This document shows, one piece after another, positions 42,619 through 51,729 of a DNA stretch of 64,000 nt. The notes beneath the pieces were generated by a model that searched no databases, was not told the DNA's origin, and was given only the letters and a program-made list of their open reading frames with translations. Both the position numbers and the translations under genes were made by a program. This DNA comes from an uncultured Anderseniella sp. (GTDB lineage Bacteria > Pseudomonadota > Alphaproteobacteria > Rhizobiales > Aestuariivirgaceae), in NCBI GenBank assembly GCA_947488295.1, contig CANKYU010000005.1, positions 62,001 through 126,000 of the forward strand. The letters are read 5' to 3'. Every line of letters starts with the position of its first letter. Positions within the stretch are counted from its first letter, which is position 1.

Positions 42619-43899
42619 ATGTTCGATATTCGCTGGATTCGTGAAAACGCCGATGCTTTCGATGCCGGCCTCGCCCTGCGGGGCGCAGAGCCGCATGCAG
42701 CCCGCCTGATAGAGCTTGATGAAGCGCGCCGCGCTCATCTTCAGAAACTGCAGGATGCCCAGTCGCGTCGTAATTCCGCGTCGAAGGAAATCGGTCAGGC
42801 CATGGGCGCAGGTGATACGGACAAGGCGGACGCCCTCAAAGCGGAAGTCGGCGATCTGAAAGGCGTCATACAATCAGGCGAGGAAGAAGAGCGCCGCATT
42901 GATGAAGAGCTGAACGCCATACTTAGCACCTTGCCGAACCTGCCGCTGGGCGAAGTGCCTGCGGGCAAGGATGAAGCTGACAATGTCGAGGTTCGCCGGG
43001 TTGGTGAACAAAGGCCGATGAATTTCGAGGCCAGGCAGCATTTTGACATCGGTGAAGCTCTTGGCCTGATGGACTTTGAAACGGCAGCCAAAATGTCAGG
43101 TGCCCGGTTCACGGTGCTGAAGGGCGGGCTGGCCCGGCTGGAGCGTGCCATCGGCCAGTTCATGCTGGATATGCAGACAACCGAGCATGGCTATACGGAA
43201 GTAAATCCACCCCTGCTGGTGCGTGATGAAGCCCTGTTTGGCACCGGCCAGTTGCCGAAGTTCGCCGATGACCTGTTTCATACAACCGATGAACGCTGGC
43301 TGATCCCGACCTCTGAAGTGCCGCTGACCAACCTGGTGCGCGAACGTATTCTGGAAACTGATGAGTTGCCGATCCGGGTAACGGCACTGACGCCGTGCTT
43401 CCGGGCGGAAGCTGGCGCTGCCGGCAGGGATACCCGCGGCATGATCCGTCAGCATCAGTTCTGGAAGGTCGAGATGGTGTCTGTCACTGCACCTGAAACA
43501 TCGCGCGATGAGCTGAACCGCATGACCGGCTGCGCCGAAGAGGTGCTGAAACGTCTCGGTCTGCCCTACCGGGTCATGGCGCTGTGTGCCGGCGACATGG
43601 GGTTTGGAGCTCAGATGACCTATGACATAGAGGTCTGGCTGCCCGGGCAGGAGGCTTATCGCGAGATTTCCAGCTGCTCGGTGTGCGGCGACTTCCAGGC
43701 GCGGCGCATGAATGCGCGTGTGCGTGAAGAGAGCGGCAAAGGCACCCGTTTTGTCCATACACTCAACGGATCGGGACTGGCTGTCGGGCGCACCCTGATT
43801 GCAGTTATGGAGAACTACCAGCAGGCCGACGGCACAATCGCCATTCCCGATGCGCTCAAAGCTTACATGGGTGGCATCGACGCCATTGGGCCAGTGTGA
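42619..43899 (+). CDS. serS: Seryl-tRNA synthetase
   Basis: A 426-residue class II aminoacyl-tRNA synthetase that charges tRNA-Ser. Seen: the N-terminal coiled-coil arm (about residues 30-100), motif 2 CFRAEAGAAGRDTRG with RQHQFWKVEM, and motif 3 GLAVGRTLIAVMENYQ. Length is normal. It restarts the housekeeping block; surE begins within its stop codon. Confidence 0.96.
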   Translation: MFDIRWIRENADAFDAGLALRGAEPHAARLIELDEARRAHLQKLQDAQSRRNSASKEIGQAMGAGDTDKADALKAEVGDLKGVIQSGEEEERRIDEELNAILSTLPNLPLGEVPAGKDEADNVEVRRVGEQRPMNFEARQHFDIGEALGLMDFETAAKMSGARFTVLKGGLARLERAIGQFMLDMQTTEHGYTEVNPPLLVRDEALFGTGQLPKFADDLFHTTDERWLIPTSEVPLTNLVRERILETDELPIRVTALTPCFRAEAGAAGRDTRGMIRQHQFWKVEMVSVTAPETSRDELNRMTGCAEEVLKRLGLPYRVMALCAGDMGFGAQMTYDIEVWLPGQEAYREISSCSVCGDFQARRMNARVREESGKGTRFVHTLNGSGLAVGRTLIAVMENYQQADGTIAIPDALKAYMGGIDAIGPV

Positions 43900-44681
43900 T
43901 GCTGACCCGGGCAAACGGCAAACCTTACCGAATTCTGCTGGCCAATGATGATGGCATCAATGCTCCAGGCCTTGAGGTGCTGGAGGCAATCGCGGCCGAG
44001 CTCAGTGATGATGTCTGGGTGGTCGCGCCGGAAAGCGAGCAATCCGGGGCAGGGCGATCCATCTCGTTGTCGAGCCCCTTGCGGATGCGCGAGCTGGGCC
44101 CGCGCCGGTTCGCCGTTGAAGGCACGCCGGCTGACAGTGTGCTGATGGGCGTGCGCCATATCATGCCGGATGAACCGGACCTGATCCTGTCCGGTGTCAA
44201 TCGCGGCCAGAATATTGCCGATGATGTCACTTACTCCGGCACGATCGCCGCGGCGATGGAAGGAACTGCGCTGGGCATACGCTCCATGGCGCTCAGCCAG
44301 ACTTACGGCATTGCGGGACGCAATGTACCGTGGGACATCGGACGCGAGCTTGGAGCAAAAGTTGTGAAAGACCTTGTGCAGACCAGGGCGGAGCCGGGGG
44401 TCCTGCTGAATGTCAACTTTCCGGACTGCGATGCCGGAGACGTAAAGGGGATCCAGTACACAAGGCAGGGTCAGCGCGACCAGAACCTTTTGATGCTGGA
44501 TCGGCGAACCGATGCGCGCGGCCGCGACTATTTCTGGATTGGTTTCAAGCGCCAGCAGTCCAACCCGCCGGAAGGCACTGATCTTCACGCGGTCTATAAT
44601 GGCTTTGTTTCGGTTACGCCGCTGCACACCAACCTGACCCAGGTTGATCTGCTAAAGCAATTGCAAAACGGCCAGGCCTAG
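43899..44681 (+). CDS. surE: 5'/3'-nucleotidase SurE
   Basis: A 260-residue cytoplasmic metal-dependent nucleotidase. Seen: LLANDDGINAPGL with the paired Asp metal ligands, APESEQSGAGRSIS, and GVNRGQNIADDVTYSGTIAAA. ATG 43899 overlaps the serS stop (TGATG); a GTG one codon earlier is also possible. It forms the usual surE-pcm pair, linked to stress survival and protein repair. Confidence 0.95.
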   Translation: MLTRANGKPYRILLANDDGINAPGLEVLEAIAAELSDDVWVVAPESEQSGAGRSISLSSPLRMRELGPRRFAVEGTPADSVLMGVRHIMPDEPDLILSGVNRGQNIADDVTYSGTIAAAMEGTALGIRSMALSQTYGIAGRNVPWDIGRELGAKVVKDLVQTRAEPGVLLNVNFPDCDAGDVKGIQYTRQGQRDQNLLMLDRRTDARGRDYFWIGFKRQQSNPPEGTDLHAVYNGFVSVTPLHTNLTQVDLLKQLQNGQA

Positions 44682-44696
44682 GGCACGACATGCACC

Positions 44697-45341
44697 ATGA
44701 CGGCGACTGACCAACAGAAGATCGAACTTATCATGGGGCTGAGGTCCCGAGGCATTCGCGACACCAGGGTGCTGGAAGCAATCGAAACTGTGCCGCGTGA
44801 AGTGTTCGTGCCGGATACGTTTCAGGACCTGGCCTATGCGGATCAGGCCTTGCCGATCGAGTGCGGACAGACACTGTCGCAACCTTTCATCGTGGCGTTC
44901 ATGACCGAGAAGCTGAAAGTCGGCGAGCGCATGAAAGTGCTGGAGATCGGAACCGGCAGCGGATACCAGACCGTCATTCTGGCTCAGCTGTGCCGGCGCA
45001 TTTACACCATTGAGCGGTATCGTACATTGCTGAAGTCCGCCGAACGCCGCTTCGCCGAACTGCGGCAAGCCAACATCACCACCCTGCTGGGTGACGGGAA
45101 CAAGGGTTGGCCCAAGCAGGCGCCTTTCGAACGCATCATCGTGACAGCCGCGGCACAGCAACTGCCGCGCCAACTGGTAGAGCAACTGGCTGTGGGCGGT
45201 ATTCTCATCGTGCCGGTTGAAGTGTCTCCGGGCAGGCAGGAAATTCTGCGTATTACCCGTACGGAAGAAGATTTCACCCGTGAAAGCTTAATGCCGGTGC
45301 GCTTTGTGCCACTGGTTGAAGGCATTGCGAGAGGTATGTAA
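44697..45341 (+). CDS. pcm: Protein-L-isoaspartate O-methyltransferase
   Basis: A 214-residue SAM-dependent repair enzyme for isoaspartyl residues. Seen: REVFVPDTFQDLAYAD with the substrate loop, SQPFIVAFMTEKL, and the SAM site VLEIGTGSGYQTVILAQL. It follows surE by 15 bases. Length is normal. Confidence 0.95.
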   Translation: MTATDQQKIELIMGLRSRGIRDTRVLEAIETVPREVFVPDTFQDLAYADQALPIECGQTLSQPFIVAFMTEKLKVGERMKVLEIGTGSGYQTVILAQLCRRIYTIERYRTLLKSAERRFAELRQANITTLLGDGNKGWPKQAPFERIIVTAAAQQLPRQLVEQLAVGGILIVPVEVSPGRQEILRITRTEEDFTRESLMPVRFVPLVEGIARGM

Positions 45342-45476
45342 GCCGCTGTTTTCTGCCGAATTTGAGAAATGCGGGTAAAAAATGAAGTGGTTTTTTAACT
45401 GATAAACTCCTCCTTAACCTAAACCGTTCACTATCGGCTCCAGTCCAGTTTGTAAGTTCTGTGTTGGGGTAAGGGT

Positions 45477-46745
45477 ATGAGTACGACTTCCAAAATTTCT
45501 CGCATTTTCGCCGCGACGGCTACAGCCGCCATTCTGGCTGGTTGTTCCGCATCGTCTGATCGCTTTGCCGACTATCCGAGCATCGCAACAAATTCGGTCT
45601 CCAAGAACGAGACTAAGTCCGCTTCCGTTGACAAGGTAGAAACGTCGCCGCTGTCCGGTGATCGCGTCGCCAATGCGCGTCCGTCCTGGCAGAATGCGCC
45701 GGCGCCTTCGGCTGGCTACACGCCGCCGGCAACAAGCTATCGTCAGCAGGCAGCAGCACCGGCTCCAGGTTATCGCACCCAGGCCGCTGCGCCAGCGCCA
45801 AGCTATGCGCCGGCCCAGAACGGTACTGTTACCGTGCGCCCGGGACAGACAATGTACTCACTGGCCCGTGCCAATGATCTTACTGTCAGCCAGCTTGCCC
45901 GCGCCAATAACATCCGTGCGCCTTACACACTGGCTGTTGGTCAGCGCCTGACGGTGCCGGGTACCAGCAATCCGGTTTCTCCGCGCCCGACGGTTGCATT
46001 TGCAAATGCACCTGCACCGCGTGCACAGGTACAGTCACGTTCGCAGGGCAACGGTGTCCATATCGTTCGCCGCGGTGAAACGCTTTATTCGCTGGGCCGT
46101 GCCTATGAAATGCGTCCTCACAGGATTGCCGCTCATAACGGCTTGAGCATGAACGGCGGTCTCAGCATCGGTCAGCGCGTGCGCATCCCGGGTGGCGGCA
46201 TTCAGTCTCCGATTGCCAATTCGCAACCGGCGCCTGCGCCGCGGCAGACTGCTGTCGCGAATACCCCTGATTACCTGGATCGGGCTGAACCTGTAACTCG
46301 TCAGCCGGCCCCTGTGCTGAGGCAGGAACCGCAGGTCCAGCAACCTGACAATGGCAGCGGTTTCCGCTGGCCTGTTCGCGGCCGGGTCATCTCGAAGTTT
46401 GGCTCCAAGCCCAACAACACCCGCAATGAGGGCATCAACATCGCCGTTCCCGAAGGGACCGGAGTGCGCGCGGCGGAAGCCGGTGTGGTTGCCTATGCGG
46501 GCAATGAGCTGAAGGGCTACGGCAACCTGGTCCTGGTACGTCACCAGAACGGCTGGGTCACCGCTTATGCTCACAATAGCGAGCTGATGGTCAAACGCGG
46601 TGACGCGGTCCGCCGCGGCGATGTGATTGCCAGGGCCGGCAAAACCGGTTCGGTAAAGACCCCGCAGGTGCATTTCGAAGTGCGCCAGGGTGCAACAGCG
46701 GTTGACCCGATGAAGTACCTGTCGTCGCGGACGGCTTCGAACTAG
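45477..46745 (+). CDS. NlpD-like LysM/LytM lipoprotein with degenerate LytM site
   Basis: A 422-residue outer-membrane lipoprotein. Seen: lipobox ILAGCSASS, two LysM domains (about residues 118-162 and 190-236) joined by Ala/Pro/Gln linkers, and a C-terminal M23/LytM domain (about 295-415). The metal ligands are lost: HxxxD reads N317 EGI N321, and the HxH His is Q397 in PQVHFEV. As in NlpD and EnvC, it should be an activator of cell-division amidases rather than a hydrolase. It follows pcm by 135 bases with no other gene between. Confidence 0.88.
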   Translation: MSTTSKISRIFAATATAAILAGCSASSDRFADYPSIATNSVSKNETKSASVDKVETSPLSGDRVANARPSWQNAPAPSAGYTPPATSYRQQAAAPAPGYRTQAAAPAPSYAPAQNGTVTVRPGQTMYSLARANDLTVSQLARANNIRAPYTLAVGQRLTVPGTSNPVSPRPTVAFANAPAPRAQVQSRSQGNGVHIVRRGETLYSLGRAYEMRPHRIAAHNGLSMNGGLSIGQRVRIPGGGIQSPIANSQPAPAPRQTAVANTPDYLDRAEPVTRQPAPVLRQEPQVQQPDNGSGFRWPVRGRVISKFGSKPNNTRNEGINIAVPEGTGVRAAEAGVVAYAGNELKGYGNLVLVRHQNGWVTAYAHNSELMVKRGDAVRRGDVIARAGKTGSVKTPQVHFEVRQGATAVDPMKYLSSRTASN

Positions 46746-46788
46746 GAACTGCAGGAACCCTGCAAACTGGACAGTTCCCGGACGAAAG

Positions 46789-46822
46789 CAGGCCCGGTCT
46801 CAAATGAGGCCGGGCCTGTTTT
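46789..46822 (+). terminator. Intrinsic terminator after the NlpD-like gene
   Basis: CAGGCCCGG / CCGGGCCTG stem, extended inside by CTC/GAG around an AAAT loop, followed by TTTT. A clear rho-independent terminator 44 bases after the stop. Confidence 0.9.
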
Positions 46823-46873
46823 GATTTGTGCGGCTGTGTTTGGCGTCGTTGGTTGAGTACGGATTTGTCGGAA

Positions 46874-46900
46874 TTGTATTCAACATCACCACTTGTATTC
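46874..46900. promoter_or_regulatory. Direct repeat upstream of the GST gene
   Basis: TTGTATTC occurs at 46874-46881 and 46893-46900, a 19-base period, 56 bases before the GST start. It may be a two-site operator on one face of the helix; weak evidence. Confidence 0.25.
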
Positions 46901-46955
46901 CGGTAAATTCTGCCGAATATGACGCCACTCGTGATTCTCAACGAAGGAAAACAAT

Positions 46956-47621
46956 ATGATTGAAGTATGGGGAAGACGGTCTTCCATCAATGTGCAGAAG
47001 GTTCTTTGGGCGTTGGGCGAAACCGGCCAGCCGTTTGAACGTCATGCTGCAGGCGGCCAGTTCGGCGGCCTTGATGACAAGGCATTCCTTAAGATGAACC
47101 CGAACGGGCTTGTACCGGTCATGAAGGACGGTACGGTTACACTGTTTGAGTCCAACACCATGATGCGCTATCTGGCGCGCAAGTACGGCAAGGACAACAT
47201 TCGCCCTCGCGGCCAGAAGCCATGGGCGCTGGCTGACCAGTGGGCAGACTGGACGGCGACGACGCTGAATCCACCAATGTTCACCATTCTTTTCGACACC
47301 GTGCGGGCGACGCCGGAACAGAAGAATCCGGCAGCGGTGAAGGAGGCCGAAAAGAAGGCAGGTGATCTGTTCAAGATCGCCAACCGCGCCATCGGCCGCA
47401 AACCCTGGATGACAGGGCGTCACTTCAACTATGCCGATATCGCTATTGGCGTATATTACTGGCGCTATCTGGCATTTGATATTGCCAAGCGTCCCAAGCT
47501 GCCGAACCTGGATCGCTGGATGGAGCAGATCAAGGAACGCGATGCGTTCAAGCAGTGGGGCCTGGTGCCGGTTGGCAACTCGCCTGAAGAATGGAATGCC
47601 AACGAGAAGACGCTGGGTTAA
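46956..47621 (+). CDS. Glutathione S-transferase family protein
   Basis: A 221-residue soluble protein with a thioredoxin-like N-terminal domain (about residues 1-78; SSINVQKVLWALGETG, ESNTMMRYLARKYG) and an all-alpha C-terminal domain (WMTGRHFNYADIAIGVYYWR). The likely glutathione-activating residue is one of the N-terminal Ser. It is flanked by terminators on both sides, so it is transcribed alone. The substrate is unknown. It interrupts the usual pcm-nlpD to DUF815-ATPase spacing. Confidence 0.9.
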   Translation: MIEVWGRRSSINVQKVLWALGETGQPFERHAAGGQFGGLDDKAFLKMNPNGLVPVMKDGTVTLFESNTMMRYLARKYGKDNIRPRGQKPWALADQWADWTATTLNPPMFTILFDTVRATPEQKNPAAVKEAEKKAGDLFKIANRAIGRKPWMTGRHFNYADIAIGVYYWRYLAFDIAKRPKLPNLDRWMEQIKERDAFKQWGLVPVGNSPEEWNANEKTLG

Positions 47622-47646
47622 ACCGGTTTCTTACCGCACTTTACGG

Positions 47647-47681
47647 CAGCCCGGATCGTTATGGTCCGGGCTGTTTTTTTT
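47647..47681 (+). terminator. Intrinsic terminator after the GST gene
   Basis: A perfect 9-bp stem CAGCCCGGA/TCCGGGCTG with a 9-base loop and eight T. It ends at the stop codon of the convergent DUF815 gene. Confidence 0.93.
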
Positions 47682-48549
47682 ACGTAAGCGCCTTGCCGAG
47701 GCGCCCGGCCAGGTCCTGCACATACTGCCAGGCGACGCGGCCTGAACGACTGCCGCGGGTGGTTTGCCATTCGATGGCCTCGGCGCGAAGTTGCTCTTCT
47801 GTAATGGCCAGCCCGAAGTGATTGACATAGCCCCGGATCATTTCGAGATACTCATCCTGTGAACAGGAATGGAATCCCAGCCACAGCCCGAACCGGTCAG
47901 ACAGCGAGACCTTCTCCTGAACTGCTTCTGACGGGTTGATCGCGGTGGAGCGCTCGTTTTCAATCATGTCGCGTGGCAGTAGGTGGCGCCGGTTGGATGT
48001 CGCGTACAAAAGCACATTGTCGGGGCGTCCTTCGATTCCTCCATCCAGCGCGGCTTTCAGTGATTTGTACGACGTATCCTGACTGTCGAATGACAAATCG
48101 TCACAAAAAATGATGAAGCGGTAGCCGGTCCGGTCACGCAACTGACCCATCAGAACAGGCAGGCCTTCAATGTCCTCACGATGGATTTCGATAAGCTTCA
48201 GCGTGTGACCGTGCTCAGCCGTAATGGCGGCATGGGCCGCCTTGACCAGCGAGCTTTTGCCCATGCCGCGCGCGCCCCAGAGCAGCACATTGTTGGCCGG
48301 CAGTCCTTTGGCGAAGCGTACCGTGTTGTCGACCAGGATGTCGCGAACCCGGTCAATACCGTGCAAAAGTACCATTTCTACGCGGTTCACCCTGGGGACA
48401 GGCTGCAGCGCACTGGTGCTGGCGTGCCATACAAATGCATCTGCGGCATCGTAATCGGCGTCCCGAAATGGAGGTGGTGCAGAGCGCTCGAGAGCGGTCG
48501 CGATGCGGTCGAGGCGGTTCAGGATATCATCCAGGCGGTCATTTGACAT
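47680..48549 (-). CDS. DUF815-family AAA+ ATP-binding protein
   Basis: A 289-residue P-loop ATPase. Seen: Walker A WGARGMGKSSLV near residue 93, Walker B IFCDDLSFD, and SNRRHLLPRDMIENE, the family sensor region. Function is unknown; the family is widely kept beside yajC-secDF in alphaproteobacteria. No signal or membrane segment. It is the only minus-strand gene in this part of the block and diverges from yajC. Confidence 0.88.
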   Translation of the reverse strand: MSNDRLDDILNRLDRIATALERSAPPPFRDADYDAADAFVWHASTSALQPVPRVNRVEMVLLHGIDRVRDILVDNTVRFAKGLPANNVLLWGARGMGKSSLVKAAHAAITAEHGHTLKLIEIHREDIEGLPVLMGQLRDRTGYRFIIFCDDLSFDSQDTSYKSLKAALDGGIEGRPDNVLLYATSNRRHLLPRDMIENERSTAINPSEAVQEKVSLSDRFGLWLGFHSCSQDEYLEMIRGYVNHFGLAITEEQLRAEAIEWQTTRGSRSGRVAWQYVQDLAGRLGKALT

Positions 48550-48651
48550 GGGGGGTTCGCAAGCGTTGGTGTTGGTGAATTCCGGATTGAGATGGCTTTA
48601 GGGCCTGACACGAGGCGTTGCAAGGCCGGTGTGTAACAAGATGGGTTCCTG

Positions 48652-48680
48652 TTGCATTGCGCTCACGCAGGGCTATATAC
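48652..48680 (+). promoter_or_regulatory. Candidate sigma-70-like promoter for yajC-secDF
   Basis: TTGCAT (48652-48657) and TATATA/ATATAC (48674-48680), spaced 16-17 bases, about 35 bases before yajC. A reasonable match in a 164-base divergent region, found by eye only. Confidence 0.35.
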
Positions 48681-48713
48681 CAATTCACGGATTCGGTTTC
48701 AGGAGATTAGACC

Positions 48714-49043
48714 ATGTTTATTTCACCCGCTTACGCACAGGCCGGTGGCGCACCGGGCGCTGATATATTCTCGCTGCTCGCCCCTATCATCATGATCATG
48801 GCCATTTTCTGGTTTTTGATCCTGCGGCCGCAGCAGAAGCGGATGAAAGCCCATCAGGAACTGGTTTCCAATGTCCGGCGTGGTGACACCATTGTGACCG
48901 CCGGGGGGATTGTCGGCAAGGTCACCAAAGTGGTTGATGATGGTGAAATCGTTGTTGATACTGGCGAGGGTGGCAAGTTTCGCATGATCAAGAGCGCCAT
49001 CACGGAAGTTCGGGTCAAAGGTGAGCCGGCCAAATCCGACTAG
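48714..49043 (+). CDS. yajC: Preprotein translocase subunit YajC
   Basis: A 109-residue single-pass inner-membrane protein of the SecDF-YajC complex. Seen: helix LLAPIIMIMAIFWFLILRPQ followed by QKRMKAHQELVSNVRRGDTI, then a small soluble domain (TAGGIVGKVTKV). CAGGAGA precedes the ATG. secD follows after 99 bases that hold competing hairpins. Confidence 0.95.
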   Translation: MFISPAYAQAGGAPGADIFSLLAPIIMIMAIFWFLILRPQQKRMKAHQELVSNVRRGDTIVTAGGIVGKVTKVVDDGEIVVDTGEGGKFRMIKSAITEVRVKGEPAKSD

Positions 49044-49047
49044 GCAA

Positions 49048-49094
49048 CTGCCGGTTTTGTTTATCGACGGTGAACCGGCAGATATTGGCCGGTT
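49048..49094 (+). other. Mutually exclusive hairpins in the yajC-secD spacer
   Basis: Segment 1 CTGCCGGTT (49048-49056) pairs perfectly with segment 2 AACCGGCAG (49073-49081). The start of segment 2 (AACCGGC, 49073-49079) can instead pair with segment 3 GCCGGTT (49088-49094). The two folds exclude each other, as in attenuators, and the block ends 48 bases before secD. No T-run follows segment 3, so translation control or RNA processing is more likely than termination. Confidence 0.45.
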
Positions 49095-49142
49095 GTTGCG
49101 AACCAATTACATACCTCTATTTCGGGGACTGATCAGACTGCC

Positions 49143-50750
49143 ATGTTGCATTTTTCCAAGCTGAAGGCTTTCGTAATCATCGGTGTTGTGCTGCTGGCCG
49201 GGCTGATGGCAATGCCGAACCTGCTGGCTGAAAAGTCCCGCGAAGCACTGCCCAACTTCATGCCAAGCCAGGCGCTGACCCTCGGGCTCGATCTGCAGGG
49301 CGGCAGTCATATTCTGCTCGAAGTAGATGTTCCGTCGTTGAAGGATACACTTGAGAAGCAACTGGTGGGAGATATCCGCCTGCGTCTGCGGGACGCAAAA
49401 ATCCGCTATGTCAATCTGAAGCGCACCGGAAACGGGGCAAGCGTCACCATTCCCGAGGCTGCCCGAACTGATGAAGCTTTCACGATTTTGCAGGGACTTT
49501 CACAGCCGCTGGACACCGGACTGTTCGGGCAGGGCGTGCAGGTTCAGGAATTCGATGTCGTGCGCAGTGGCCAGAACATCAGCCTGTCATTTTCTGACGG
49601 CGGCCTGCAAACCCGGATCGGCCGGGCAGTTCAACAATCCATCGAGGTGCTCGGGGTCCGCATCAACGAATTGGGGACCACAGAGCCGACAATCCAGCAA
49701 CAGGGCACTGACCGGATACTGGTGCAGGTGCCGGGCCTGCAGGATCCGGCTCGCCTCAAGGCGCTGCTGGGGCAGACAGCCTTGCTTCAGTTCAGGCTGC
49801 TTTGCGACAACCAGCCACAAGGAGCAGGCGGTGCTGTTCCGTTGGGCTGTGAAGAATTGCAGGACAAGGAAACGCCGGGACTTTTGTATTGGGTGCAGAC
49901 ATCCCGGTCGGCGACCGTTGATGGCGAGGACCTCAATGACGCCCAGACCGGGTTTGACCAGCGCACCAATGAGCCGATCGTCAATTTCCGTTTCAACACC
50001 GGCGGCGCGCAGCGCTTCTGCCGCCTGACCCAGAACAATGTCGGACGCCCGTTCGCAATCGTGCTGGACAGCGAAGTCATCTCGGCACCGCGCATCAACG
50101 AACAGATCTGTGGCGGCTCCGGTCAGATTTCCGGAGACTTCTCGACACAGGAAGCCAACGACCTGGCAATTGTCTTGCGTTCCGGTGCATTGCCGGCAAA
50201 GCTGACCATTGTAGAAGAGCGCACCGTCGGCCCGAGCCTTGGTTCCGACTCGGTTCGCGCCGGGTTCATTGCATCCATCATCGGACTGGTTGGCGTGCTG
50301 ATCTTCATGGTCATTTCCTACGGACTGTTCGGCATGTTCGCGGTGCTGGCGCTGGTCGCCAACCTGATGATGATTTTGGGAACACTCTCGTTCCTGGGCG
50401 CGACCCTGACACTGCCGGGCATAGCCGGTATCGTTCTCACCATGGGCATGGCAGTGGATTCCAATGTGCTGGTGTTTGAACGAATACGGGAGGAAGTGGC
50501 CAACGGGCGATCAACCCTGAATGCAATCGAAACCGGTTTCCGGATGGCGCTGGCCACAATTCTGGATGCCAACATCACCACGCTGATTGCCGCCGTTATC
50601 CTGTTCGGAATGGGCTCCGGTCCGGTCAGGGGGTTTGCCGTCACGCTGGGTATCGGCATCGTGGCAACCGTGTTCACAGCCTATACCGTTACACAGCTCA
50701 TCATTTCCGGGTGGATCAAGCTGAGCAGACCCAAGACGGTGCCGCTATGA
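49143..50750 (+). CDS. secD: Protein translocase subunit SecD
   Basis: A 535-residue RND-type inner-membrane protein that uses the proton gradient to pull secreted proteins through SecYEG. Seen: an N-terminal helix, LGLDLQGGSHILLEVD (family signature), a large periplasmic domain (about residues 60-350), and a C-terminal six-helix bundle with GIAGIVLTMGMAVDSNVLVF, containing the Asp of the proton path. Length is normal for alphaproteobacteria. secF follows after 31 bases. Confidence 0.96.
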   Translation: MLHFSKLKAFVIIGVVLLAGLMAMPNLLAEKSREALPNFMPSQALTLGLDLQGGSHILLEVDVPSLKDTLEKQLVGDIRLRLRDAKIRYVNLKRTGNGASVTIPEAARTDEAFTILQGLSQPLDTGLFGQGVQVQEFDVVRSGQNISLSFSDGGLQTRIGRAVQQSIEVLGVRINELGTTEPTIQQQGTDRILVQVPGLQDPARLKALLGQTALLQFRLLCDNQPQGAGGAVPLGCEELQDKETPGLLYWVQTSRSATVDGEDLNDAQTGFDQRTNEPIVNFRFNTGGAQRFCRLTQNNVGRPFAIVLDSEVISAPRINEQICGGSGQISGDFSTQEANDLAIVLRSGALPAKLTIVEERTVGPSLGSDSVRAGFIASIIGLVGVLIFMVISYGLFGMFAVLALVANLMMILGTLSFLGATLTLPGIAGIVLTMGMAVDSNVLVFERIREEVANGRSTLNAIETGFRMALATILDANITTLIAAVILFGMGSGPVRGFAVTLGIGIVATVFTAYTVTQLIISGWIKLSRPKTVPL

Positions 50751-50781
50751 CCGGCCGCAAGATCACCAGGAGACTGAGACC

Positions 50782-51729
50782 ATGAGGCCGCTTCGCTTCG
50801 TTCCGGACAATACCAAGATCGCCTTCATGAAGTTTGCGCGGCCGGGCTTCTATGCCTCGATGGTTGCGGTGGCGTTGTCCGTAGGGCTGTTTTTTGCAAT
50901 CGGTCTGAATTATGGCATTGATTTCAAGGGCGGCACACTGATCGAAATCAGGACCGAGCAGCCCGCAGATCTCAATGAGCTGCGCACCACCATCGGCGGA
51001 CTTGGCCTTGGTGGTTCGGAACTGCAGGAGTTCGGCGAGCCGACAGATGTTCTGATCCGTATTGAAACCCAGGAGGGTGGAGAAGAAGCGCAGCAGAAGG
51101 CAATCGCCACGGTCAAGGATGCGCTCGGACCCAATGTGGATTACCGGCGTGTTGAAGTTGTCGGACCAAAGGTGTCCGGCGAGCTGGCGCGCGATGGTAT
51201 TCTGGCCATCCTGCTGGCGTTCGCGGCCATCATGATCTACATCTGGCTGCGTTTTGAATGGCAGTTTGCCATTGGTACGGTGGCGACCCTGGTGCACGAC
51301 GTGGCGCTGACGATCGGGCTGTTCGCCATCCTGCAACTGCAATTTGACCTGACAATTATTGCAGCCCTTTTGACCATCGTGGGCTACTCGCTCAATGACA
51401 CGGTGGTGGTGTTCGACCGGTTTCGTGAAAACCTGCGCAAGTACAAGAAGATGAATTTCGACGAAATGGTCGACATGTCGCTTAACCAGACACTGCCGCG
51501 TACCCTGATGACCTCGATCTCGACCCTTGTGGCCCTGATTTCCCTGTATGTGTTCGGCGGTGAAGTGCTGCGCGGGTTCACGTTTGCCATGATATGGGGT
51601 GTTGTTATCGGTACCTATTCATCGATCTTCATCGGGGCGCCGTTGCTGTCGCTGCTCGGAGCCTATGTCGACCGTGCACCAACGCCCGGGCCCGGTGACA
51701 ACCCGCAGGCAGAGATAGTACAGCCCTGA
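50782..51729 (+). CDS. secF: Protein translocase subunit SecF
   Basis: A 315-residue partner of SecD. Seen: NYGIDFKGGTLIEI (SecF signature), a small periplasmic domain and TIVGYSLNDTVVVFDRFREN in the membrane domain, with the conserved Asp-Arg region. CAGGAGACTGAG precedes the ATG. Its stop overlaps the start of the next gene by one base (TGATG), which ties SecF to the two following genes. Confidence 0.96.
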   Translation: MRPLRFVPDNTKIAFMKFARPGFYASMVAVALSVGLFFAIGLNYGIDFKGGTLIEIRTEQPADLNELRTTIGGLGLGGSELQEFGEPTDVLIRIETQEGGEEAQQKAIATVKDALGPNVDYRRVEVVGPKVSGELARDGILAILLAFAAIMIYIWLRFEWQFAIGTVATLVHDVALTIGLFAILQLQFDLTIIAALLTIVGYSLNDTVVVFDRFRENLRKYKKMNFDEMVDMSLNQTLPRTLMTSISTLVALISLYVFGGEVLRGFTFAMIWGVVIGTYSSIFIGAPLLSLLGAYVDRAPTPGPGDNPQAEIVQP

